Assembly (NCBI GenBank): GCA_020846875.1
Contig: JADLDB010000049.1
Coordinates: 1 to 50,325, forward strand
Origin: Myxococcales bacterium
GTDB lineage: Bacteria > Myxococcota > Myxococcia > Myxococcales > Myxococcaceae
DNA: 50,325 nucleotides
Direction of reading: 5' to 3'
Every line of letters begins with the position of its first letter. The first letter of the stretch is position 1. Positions 41,632 to 48,834 of the stretch are shown piece by piece. The position numbers were made by a program, and so were the translations under genes. The notes under the pieces were generated by a model. That model ran no database searches, was not told where the DNA came from, and was given only the letters and a program-made list of their open reading frames with translations.

Positions 41632-42671
41632 CGGCGCGCAAGGTGCTGGTGACGGGCGCGTCCGGCCACCTCGGCAACGTGCTGGTGCGCGCGCTGCTGG
41701 AGCGGGGCGACGTGGTGCGGGTGTTGATCGAGCCGGGCGACGCCGCGCCGGGGCTGGACGGCCTCGAGGTAGAGCGCCGCTGGGGCGACGTGCGCGACGA
41801 GCCGGCGGTGCAGCAGGCGGTGCAGGGCGTGGACGTGGTGTGCCACCTCGCGGGGCTGGTGAGCATCACCGCGGGCTTCGAGGCGAGGATGCGCGCGGTC
41901 AACGTCGAGGGGACGAGGCACGTGCTGGCCGCGTGCAAGGCGCAGAAGACGCGCCTCCTCTACATGTCCAGCATCCACGCGCTCAGCGAGGTGAAGCCGG
42001 GCGAGGACCTGCTGGAGGACGCGGGCTTCGACGAGACGAAGGCCTACGGGGCCTACGGGCGGAGCAAGGCGGAGGCGAGCCGGCTGGTGCAGGCCGCGGC
42101 GCGCGCGGGCGAGGTGAGCGCGACGTTGCTGCTGCCGGTGGGCTGCGTGGGGCCGTCGGACTACCGGCTGTCGGAGCTGGGCGAAGTCGTGGCGGCGGTG
42201 GGACGACGGAAGCGGCCGATCATCGTCACCGGCGGCTACCACTGGGTGGACGTGCGCGACGTGGCGTCGGCCACCATCGCGGCCATCGAGCGCGGGCGAA
42301 GCGGTGAGGCGTACCTCTTGAGCGAGTGCTTCCTCTCGGTGAAGGAGCTGTGCGGCGCGGTGGCGAAGGCGGCGGGCGTGCGTCCCCCGGCGGTGGTGCT
42401 GCCGCTCTTCATCGCGCAGGCGTTCTCCTGGCCCATGCTCTTGTGGGAGTACCTGACGAAGCGGCGCGCGCTGATGACGCCGTACGCGCTGCACACGCTG
42501 ACGTGCCGCTTCCAGGTGCCGGCGAAGAAGGCGCGGGAGGAGCTGGGCTTCACCCCCCGGCGCACCGAGGACTCGGTGGCTGACGCGTGGACGTGGCTGT
42601 CGACGCATTCGAGGTCGCCGCTGTTGGTCGGCGGCGCCACGCGCCCTGGGCGGCAATTGTCTGGCGGATGA
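41628..42671 (+). CDS. NAD-dependent epimerase/dehydratase (extended SDR)
   Basis: Encodes 347 residues. The N-terminal Rossmann motif VTGASGHLGNVLVRAL (9-24) and the catalytic YxxxK (AYGRSKAEA), with a Ser in YMSSIHALSE, place it among extended SDRs such as dihydroflavonol-reductase-like and 3-beta-hydroxysteroid-dehydrogenase-like proteins. HWVDVRDVASATIAAIERG is a usual later block. It acts on a nucleotide sugar, sterol-like or other carbonyl substrate. Coupled to the upstream methyltransferase. No nucleotide-sugar-specific features seen. Confidence 0.88.
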   Translation: MTARKVLVTGASGHLGNVLVRALLERGDVVRVLIEPGDAAPGLDGLEVERRWGDVRDEPAVQQAVQGVDVVCHLAGLVSITAGFEARMRAVNVEGTRHVLAACKAQKTRLLYMSSIHALSEVKPGEDLLEDAGFDETKAYGAYGRSKAEASRLVQAAARAGEVSATLLLPVGCVGPSDYRLSELGEVVAAVGRRKRPIIVTGGYHWVDVRDVASATIAAIERGRSGEAYLLSECFLSVKELCGAVAKAAGVRPPAVVLPLFIAQAFSWPMLLWEYLTKRRALMTPYALHTLTCRFQVPAKKAREELGFTPRRTEDSVADAWTWLSTHSRSPLLVGGATRPGRQLSGG

Positions 42672-42782
42672 CACCGTCTCCTCTCTCCCATTGAGGACGG
42701 CTCGACGGAGCCATGTCCCACGCTGACGGGAACGCGCATCCAACTCTTCGACGCGAGCCAAAGGTCCCGCTCCATCCAGTCC

Positions 42783-43310
42783 ATGAAGCGCCTCATCCTG
42801 GCATCGCGGGCGGAGCGCCTCGTCTTCGTCGCAGCACTCTTCGTGGCGCTGGGCCTGTTACTCCTCAACTCGTTTGCCGATTCCTGCAAAGCAGGCTCGG
42901 GTGATGAGTGCACGGGCGTCGCGGCATCGCCGTCGTTCGTCCCCACTCCCGCCACGTGGCTCGAGTTCTGGGTCGGCGGTGGCCGAGCGGAGGGCGCCGA
43001 CACCCAGGTGGGCGTTCGACTCGTTGAGACGCTTCCCTCCGGACAGCGCCGCGTCCGCTACGTGGCCAGCGGAGAGCGCGACGAGACGATGCGGCGAGTA
43101 CTGCTCGACCTCGGGTGGCTCGCGGGCCGGACCATCGCCATCGAGATCTTCGACGAGGCCACGGGCGCATGGGGACACGTCCTCGCCGGCGGCGTCACGC
43201 TGTACGAGTCTGAGCCCGTCGCCGAGCCTCCCGCCGATGCGGGCATCACCATGAAGCCTGACCCGACAGATGGCGGCGTGAGCCCTGCCTCTGTCGGTCG
43301 CCATCCCTGA
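42783..43310 (+). CDS. Membrane-anchored protein with a lectin-like beta domain
   Basis: Encodes 175 residues. A hydrophobic helix (about 12-30, LVFVAALFVALGLLLLNSF) anchors it; the rest is outside. The segment LEFWVGGGRAEGADTQVGVRLVE...LDLGWLAGRTIAIEIFDEATGAWGHVLAGGVTLYES matches the style of carbohydrate-binding beta-sandwich domains with a GWGH-type loop seen beside glycoside hydrolase domains (WVGGG, then EATGAWGHV). The C-terminal tail is acidic/Pro-rich with DAG motifs. Function as a ligand-binding surface protein is inference. It is convergent with the polytopic membrane protein gene. Confidence 0.7.
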   Translation: MKRLILASRAERLVFVAALFVALGLLLLNSFADSCKAGSGDECTGVAASPSFVPTPATWLEFWVGGGRAEGADTQVGVRLVETLPSGQRRVRYVASGERDETMRRVLLDLGWLAGRTIAIEIFDEATGAWGHVLAGGVTLYESEPVAEPPADAGITMKPDPTDGGVSPASVGRHP

Positions 43311-43316
43311 AGCGCG

Positions 43317-45578
43317 CTACGGCGCCGCGGCTGCTTCGCCGTTGCCCACTGGCGCGGGCGGAGGCTCGGGCGCAGGCGCAGCAGCGACGGGTGCCGGGGT
43401 GAGCGGTACCTCGGGGCGGAACGAGCGCACCACCTGCACCACCCACACCAGCGCAAGCGCGGTCAACAGCACCCAGGTGTCGTAGCGGAAGTGCCAGCCG
43501 AGGTCGGGCGTGAGCGACGTGAAGAAGGACGCCACGCACATGAGGAGGAGGATCAGCCAGTCCAGCCGGCCGCCCACGGGCGTCTCCAGCGGCTCCTCGC
43601 GCCGCTCGCGCCCCAGCACCACCAGCAGGAAGACGGCGTGCAGGTAGTAGTTCGCCGGGTTGAAGACGATGGGCAGCAGCACCACGCCGAAGGCGGCGGC
43701 CTCCACCAGCGGCGCGCGCCGCACCGCGACGGCCACCAGCACCAGCGACGCGAGGACGACCGCCTTGAAGCCCCAGCCGCCGGAGATCACGTACGTCTTC
43801 ACCGCCAGGTTGTTGAGGTGGCCGTCGGCGTTGAGCATCGACACCTTCTTCCACCAGTCGACCCACGCGGACGGGCCGAACATCACCGCCGACACCGCGA
43901 AGAGCAACCCGCCGAACACCGCCGCGCCCAGCGCCACGCGCAGCACGCCGCGGTACTCGCTGGCCCAGGCCTTCAGCGAGAACTTCCGCCTCGCGAGCAT
44001 CACCACCGCGCCCCACGCCGGAGGCACCGCCAACGTCACGAAGGTGAGCGCGGGAAACGCGCGGATGAGCGCCGACCACGCGAACAGCGCGCCCGCCGCA
44101 GCGAAGCGCTCCTTCTTCAGCGCCGCCAGCCCCAGGCACCACAGCGCCAGCCAGTCGTGGCGCAGCGCCGCGCCGAACCAGTTGGTGCCGAACATGTAGA
44201 AGTCCATCGCCCCGAAGATGGTCGCGGCCAGCAAGGCGGTGCGCGGCCCGAAGGCCCACCACAGCGCCGCGAAGCCCAGCAGCAGCAACAGCGCGTCCGC
44301 CACCACGCCCACCCACAGCGCGAAGTCCGACGCCGGCAGGAAGCCGAACAACAACCGCGCCGAGGTGAACCACACCGGCGTGGCGTTGCCGCCGTGATCC
44401 GCCATGCTTCCCAGAAAGCCGCCGTCGCTCATCGCGCGCCGGAAGTAGCCCATGTCCTTCTTGAACTCGGCCCAGCGCTCGTCGGTGAAGCGCTTGCGCA
44501 CCTCCTCGACGTGCGCGCGGCTCCCGGCCACGGTGGTGGGGATGTGGGTGCGCAGGTCCCGGAAGCCCACGGTGGCCACGCCGTCCAGCCCGCCGCGATC
44601 GTCCCCCACCGCCGCCGCGCTCGCCGCGTACACCCCGTCGAAGCGCAGCTCGGGGAAGTACTTCGCGATCGGGAAGTACGTCCGCATGTCGTAGTGGTGG
44701 AGGAAGGTGGGCCGGCGCTCCCCGGCGTCGTGGAACTGCGGCCGGCCCAGGTTGAGGAAGCACAGCACCCCGAAGAGCGCGGTGGCCCCCAGCGTCACCA
44801 CCGCCAGCCCTTCGTGCGCGGGGTGCCGCTTCTTGAACAGCAGGCCGCGGCCCACCGCCACCATCGCCAGCAGCGCCACCGCGGCCCGCATGAAGTTCAA
44901 CCGCCCCGCGTCCGCCCCCGGAGGATCGAAGATGGTCAGCTTGAACATCACCACCGCGCCGCCCACCAGCACCGCGCCCGCGGTGGCGATGACGGCCGGA
45001 TCCGAGCGCTTCCCCGCGAGGAGCAATGCCAGCGCGGCGATCCCCACCGCGATGGTCCACGCCACGTCCAGCGGGTGCTCGGGCAGCCACTTCGGCCGCA
45101 ACAGCTTGCTGCGGGAGCGCTGGGCGTCGTTGGCGAACACCTCCAGCTCCGACACGCTGTAGTTGCCGTCGCCCCCCGTGGCCGTCAGGCGGAGGTAGCG
45201 GGCCTTCGTCCCCAGCCCCATCACGTCGCGCGTCTGGAGGCCCGGCGCGGGCACCGTGCCCGAGCGCCACACCTCCAACCAGGCGATGCCCATCTCGCTC
45301 ACCGAGAGGACGTAGTCGTCGTTGTTGTCCGCCTGGATCGCCGCGCCCGCCACCGGCTCGACGCGGCCCAGATCCCACTGCACCCAGCCCCCCGGCATGA
45401 TCCGCACGGCCCCGTGCGCGTCCCAGGCCGCGCCGTCGAACAGCACCACCCCGTCGCTGAAGGCCGGCCACGGGGGCGTCCCACCTCCCACGCTGCTCGG
45501 CGCGCGCCCGGTGATCAACCCCGCGGCCGAGGCCGCGCCCGGCACCAGGAGCACGGCGCACGCAGCGAAAAGCGTCAT
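43317..45578 (-). CDS. Polytopic membrane protein with N-terminal discoidin domain (GT87-like)
   Basis: About 753 residues from ATG 45578, which leaves a clean signal peptide (MTLFAACAVLLVPGAASA); TTG 45602 or GTG 45590 would add a few residues. Residues about 20-155 look like an F5/8 type C (discoidin) domain: GGWVQWDLGRVEPVAGAAIQ, WLEVWRSG, KARYLRLTATGGDGNYSVSELEVF. Then come about 12 membrane helices with a large extracytoplasmic loop after the third or so (from GRPQFHDAGERRPTFLHHYD through DLRTHIPTTVAGSR) and further helices like GT87/PMT-type glycosyltransferases (FALWVGVVADALLLLLGF, WWKKVSMLNADGHLNNLAVK). The tail is Pro/Ala-rich. Probably transfers lipid-linked sugars to a periplasmic acceptor; this is an inference from topology. 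Confidence 0.7.
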   Translation of the reverse strand: MTLFAACAVLLVPGAASAAGLITGRAPSSVGGGTPPWPAFSDGVVLFDGAAWDAHGAVRIMPGGWVQWDLGRVEPVAGAAIQADNNDDYVLSVSEMGIAWLEVWRSGTVPAPGLQTRDVMGLGTKARYLRLTATGGDGNYSVSELEVFANDAQRSRSKLLRPKWLPEHPLDVAWTIAVGIAALALLLAGKRSDPAVIATAGAVLVGGAVVMFKLTIFDPPGADAGRLNFMRAAVALLAMVAVGRGLLFKKRHPAHEGLAVVTLGATALFGVLCFLNLGRPQFHDAGERRPTFLHHYDMRTYFPIAKYFPELRFDGVYAASAAAVGDDRGGLDGVATVGFRDLRTHIPTTVAGSRAHVEEVRKRFTDERWAEFKKDMGYFRRAMSDGGFLGSMADHGGNATPVWFTSARLLFGFLPASDFALWVGVVADALLLLLGFAALWWAFGPRTALLAATIFGAMDFYMFGTNWFGAALRHDWLALWCLGLAALKKERFAAAGALFAWSALIRAFPALTFVTLAVPPAWGAVVMLARRKFSLKAWASEYRGVLRVALGAAVFGGLLFAVSAVMFGPSAWVDWWKKVSMLNADGHLNNLAVKTYVISGGWGFKAVVLASLVLVAVAVRRAPLVEAAAFGVVLLPIVFNPANYYLHAVFLLVVLGRERREEPLETPVGGRLDWLILLLMCVASFFTSLTPDLGWHFRYDTWVLLTALALVWVVQVVRSFRPEVPLTPAPVAAAPAPEPPPAPVGNGEAAAAP

Positions 45579-45679
45579 CCGGCGAAGCACGGGCGCATCC
45601 AAAACGCTGGTGCGCCGCTTGTCGAGTGCCGCGAGCGGTGACGCTGGCCCCGAGGTCTCCGAAGGGCTACGAGGGCGTC

Positions 45680-46426
45680 GTGACTCGCGCTGTCCTCTTC
45701 GCCTTGCTCGTCCTGGCCGACTGTCGCTCCTCGGAGGACAGCTCGGTGCGGGTGGCCGCCGCCGCCAACGTGGCGCGCGCCTTCGAGGCCCTCTCCGCGC
45801 AGGAGAAGCTGGACACCCGCTACTCCTTCGGCGCCTCGGGCCTGCTGGCCAGGCAGCTCGAGCAGGGGGCGCCCTTCGACGTCTTCGTCTCGGCCGATCG
45901 CAGCTTCGCCGATCAGGTGGTGAAGGCCGGGGTGTGTGACGGCGCGACGCAGCGCGTGTGGGCGGTGGGCCGGCTGTCGCTGGTGACGCCGCCCGGCAGG
46001 CCCGCGCTCGCGTCCCTCAACGAGCTGGTCGACGCCCGCTTCCGGCGGATCGCCCTCGCCAACCCCGAGACGGCGCCCTATGGCCGCGCGGCGATGCAGG
46101 CGCTGACGAAGAGCGCCCTGCTGGACGCGGTGCGCCCGCGCCTGGTCCCGGGGGAGAACGCGCTGCAGACGCTGCAGTTCGTCGACAGCGGCAACACGGA
46201 AGCCGGCTTCGTGCCGCGCTCCCTGCTGGCCGCGGACAGGCCCGCGCTCCTGGTGGACGCGGCGCTGCACGAGCCGCTGGAGATGCACGCGGTGGTGTGC
46301 GCCCCCGAGGCGCGGCGGGCCCGCGCCCAGGCCTTCCTCGACGCCCTCAGCTCCGCCCGCGCGCAGGCGCTCCTCGCCACCTTCGGCTACGAGGCTCCGC
46401 GGGCCGCGGGAGGCCCCGCGCGGTGA
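45680..46426 (+). CDS. modA: Molybdate ABC transporter substrate-binding protein
   Basis: About 248 residues from GTG 45680, which gives a short export signal (VTRAVLFALLVLADC); the longer frame upstream adds a non-signal extension. Blocks seen in ModA: VRVAAAANVARAFEAL, YSFGASGLLARQLEQGAPFDVFVSADRSFADQV, IALANPETAPYGRAAMQAL, VDSGNTEAGFVPRS. It captures molybdate (or tungstate) in the periplasm for ModBC. The stop overlaps the modB start. Downstream modB and modC complete the transporter. Confidence 0.9.
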   Translation: MTRAVLFALLVLADCRSSEDSSVRVAAAANVARAFEALSAQEKLDTRYSFGASGLLARQLEQGAPFDVFVSADRSFADQVVKAGVCDGATQRVWAVGRLSLVTPPGRPALASLNELVDARFRRIALANPETAPYGRAAMQALTKSALLDAVRPRLVPGENALQTLQFVDSGNTEAGFVPRSLLAADRPALLVDAALHEPLEMHAVVCAPEARRARAQAFLDALSSARAQALLATFGYEAPRAAGGPAR

Positions 46427-47082
46427 TGGGGCCCGTCTGGCTGTCGCTGCAGGTGGCCCTCACCGCGACGCTGCTCTCCGGCGTCGGCGGCGTGGCGTTG
46501 GCGGGGCTGCTGTCGATGCGGCGCGTGCCGCTCAAGGGGCTCGTCGACGGGCTGTTCACCACGCCGCTCGTCTTTCCGCCCACCGTGCTGGGCTACTACC
46601 TGCTGGTGGCGCTGGGCCGGCAGAGCGCGGTGGGCCACGCCTGGGAAGCCGTCTTCGGCGGCCCGCTCGTCTTCACGAGGTCGGGCGCGGTGGTGGCGGC
46701 GGTGGTGACGTCGTTTCCCTTCGTGTTCCAGGGTGCCCGCGCGGCGCTGGAGTCCGTCGACCCGACGCTGCTCGACGCCGCCCGCACCCTGGGCGCCACC
46801 CCCGCCCGCGCCTTCGTGCGGGTCGCGCTGCCGCTGGCGTCGCGGGGCATCGTCGCGGGGCTGGTCCTGGGCTTCGCGCGCTCCCTGGGCGACTTCGGCC
46901 TCACCCTGATGGTGGCGGGCAACATTCCCGGCGAGACGCAGACGGCGGCGCTGGCCATCTACGACGCCATCCTCGCGGGGCGCGACGCCGACGCCCGCGC
47001 GCTGGTGCTGACGATGACGGCCTTCGCCTTGGCGCTGATGGTGGCGGCGCAGGTGCTGGCGCGGAGGCCGCATGCCCGCTGA
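46426..47082 (+). CDS. modB: Molybdate ABC transporter permease
   Basis: Encodes 218 residues starting in a TGATG overlap. Five or so membrane helices: VALTATLLSGVGGVALAGLL, FTTPLVFPPTVLGYYLLVAL, SGAVVAAVVTSFPFVFQGA, GIVAGLVLGFARSLGDFG and LTMTAFALALMVAAQV. The permease EAA loop is visible in DAARTLGATPARAFVRVALP, which contacts the ATPase. FARSLGDFGLTLMVAGNIPGETQT is the classic ModB segment. Confidence 0.93.
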   Translation: MGPVWLSLQVALTATLLSGVGGVALAGLLSMRRVPLKGLVDGLFTTPLVFPPTVLGYYLLVALGRQSAVGHAWEAVFGGPLVFTRSGAVVAAVVTSFPFVFQGARAALESVDPTLLDAARTLGATPARAFVRVALPLASRGIVAGLVLGFARSLGDFGLTLMVAGNIPGETQTAALAIYDAILAGRDADARALVLTMTAFALALMVAAQVLARRPHAR

Positions 47083-47150
47083 CGCCCCGGCCCGCTCGCC
47101 CGTCGCGCCCTCCGCCCCGCGACTCGACGGAGCGCTGCCTCGGACGGCGC

Positions 47151-47822
47151 ATGGCTGACGCGCCCTGCACTCTGGCTGTCTGTGCGCGCCACCGCGTCGG
47201 CTCCCTGGCGCTCGACGTGTCCTTCGACGTCCCGCCCGGCGTCACCGTGTTGTTCGGCCCGTCGGGCGCGGGGAAGACGACGGCGCTGCGGATCATCGCC
47301 GGACTGGAGCGCGCAGCGGAGGCCACCGTCCGGCTCGGCGACGTGCCGTGGACGGACTCGAAGGCGCGCGTGCACCTGCCGCCCGAGGCGCGCGGCGTGT
47401 CGCTCTTCTTCCAGGCGCTGGCGCTCTTCCCCCACCTCTGCGCGCTGGACAACGTGGCCTTCGGCGCACGCGACGAGGCGGACGCGGCGCGCTGGCTGGA
47501 GCGCTTTCACGTGGCGCACGTCGCCGCCCGCAAGCCCCCCACCCTGTCCGGCGGGGAGGCCCAGCGCGTCGCCCTCGCCCGCGCCCTGGCCGCGCGCCCG
47601 AAGGTGCTGCTGCTGGACGAGCCCTTCTCCTCTCTCGACGACGCGCTGCGGGACGAGCTGGCGAAGGAGCTGAAGGCCGTCATCGCCGAGGCCCGCGTCC
47701 CCACGCTGCTGGTGACGCACGACCGCCACGAGGCGCGCCTGCTGGGCGAGCGCGTGGTGCTCTTGTCGGCGGGCCGGGTCGCCGCGCGTGGCGGCCTGGA
47801 GCTGCTGGGGAGCCCCTCGTGA
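47151..47822 (+). CDS. modC: Molybdate ABC transporter ATP-binding protein, short form
   Basis: Encodes 223 residues. All ATPase elements present: Walker A GPSGAGKTT (37-45), Q-loop FFQALALFPH, signature LSGGEAQR, Walker B VLLLDEPFSSLDD and switch His in LVTHDRHEA. It lacks the C-terminal TOBE molybdate-sensing domain of E. coli ModC (352 residues), so the transporter probably has no trans-inhibition through ModC. It begins 68 bp after modB. Its TGA overlaps a possible GTG start of the next gene. Confidence 0.92.
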   Translation: MADAPCTLAVCARHRVGSLALDVSFDVPPGVTVLFGPSGAGKTTALRIIAGLERAAEATVRLGDVPWTDSKARVHLPPEARGVSLFFQALALFPHLCALDNVAFGARDEADAARWLERFHVAHVAARKPPTLSGGEAQRVALARALAARPKVLLLDEPFSSLDDALRDELAKELKAVIAEARVPTLLVTHDRHEARLLGERVVLLSAGRVAARGGLELLGSPS

Positions 47823-47830
47823 GGCTGTCG

Positions 47831-48688
47831 ATGGCCGGGAAGACGGTCCTCATCACCGGCGCCAACACCGGCATCGGCCGCGTCACCGCACAGGAGCTGG
47901 CCGCCCGCGGCGCCCGCGTCTTCTTCGCCTGCCGCTCATTCGAGAAGACGAGGCCGGTGATGGAGGCGATCCACGCCGCCACCGGGAACCAGGAGCTCCA
48001 CTTCCTGGAGCTCGACCTCGATGATCTCGACGCGGTGCAGGCCGCCGCCCTGAGCTTCCTCGCGAAGCAGCAGCCGCTCCACGTCCTCATCAACAACGCC
48101 GGCCTCGCCCGCGCGGAGGGCGTGACGAAGCAGGGCTTCGAGCGCACCTTCGGCGTCAACCACCTGGGGCACTTCCTCTTCACGCTGCTGGTCGAGCCCG
48201 CGCTCGAGGCCGGCGCGCCCTCTCGGGTGGTGGTGGTGGCCAGCCGCGCGCACGAGCGCTGGGGAAGCCGGCCCATCGACTTCGCCGCCTTCACCAGGCC
48301 CACGCGCCACTTCACCGGCTGGCCCGAGTACCAGGTGTCCAAGCTGTGCAACGTGCTCTTCGCGAAGGAGCTGGCGCGCCGCTGGGACGGGGAGAAGGTG
48401 CACAGCTACTCGCTGCACCCGGGCGTCATCGCCTCGGACATCTGGCGGCGCGTGCCGTGGCCGTTGCGGCCGCTGATGCGCAGCTTCATGCGGACGCCGG
48501 AAGAGGGCGCGCGCGCCAGCGTGCACTGCGCCTGCGCGCCCGAGGTGGCCGCGCACACCGGCCGCTACTACGACGAGGACGGCCAGGAGCGCCCGTGCAA
48601 CCCGCAGGCGGACGATCCTTCGCTGGCGAAGGAGCTCTGGGAGCGCAGCCTCGCGTGGGTGGGGCCGCGGCTCGTCACGCCCGGGTGA
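47831..48688 (+). CDS. Retinol-dehydrogenase-like short-chain dehydrogenase
   Basis: About 285 residues from ATG 47831; a GTG at 47819 overlapping the modC stop would add four residues and couple the two. Motifs: TGANTGIG (9-16), NNAG (88-91), S138, Y167 and K171 (WPEYQVSKLCN), GVNHLGHF. It resembles vertebrate-type retinol dehydrogenase/WW-domain oxidoreductase SDRs, which use NADP. The substrate is unknown. Its position after modABC has no obvious functional reason. Confidence 0.88.
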   Translation: MAGKTVLITGANTGIGRVTAQELAARGARVFFACRSFEKTRPVMEAIHAATGNQELHFLELDLDDLDAVQAAALSFLAKQQPLHVLINNAGLARAEGVTKQGFERTFGVNHLGHFLFTLLVEPALEAGAPSRVVVVASRAHERWGSRPIDFAAFTRPTRHFTGWPEYQVSKLCNVLFAKELARRWDGEKVHSYSLHPGVIASDIWRRVPWPLRPLMRSFMRTPEEGARASVHCACAPEVAAHTGRYYDEDGQERPCNPQADDPSLAKELWERSLAWVGPRLVTPG

Positions 48689-48834
48689 CGCCAGCGCGCT
48701 GCCAGGTCCGCTGCCAGCGAACGGGACGGCGCCCGGGGGAACCGTGGCGGCCCTCGCCCCACCAGCACGCCAAGTCCGCGCCGCGACATGGAATGACGGC
48801 GCTGGCGCGCGCCTTGCTCACCGGGCGCGCCACC

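Noticed and set aside
43246-45561. 771-codon minus-strand frame over the polytopic protein
   Set aside because: Extremely Arg/Gly-rich; the frame at 43317-45578 has signal peptide and membrane helices.
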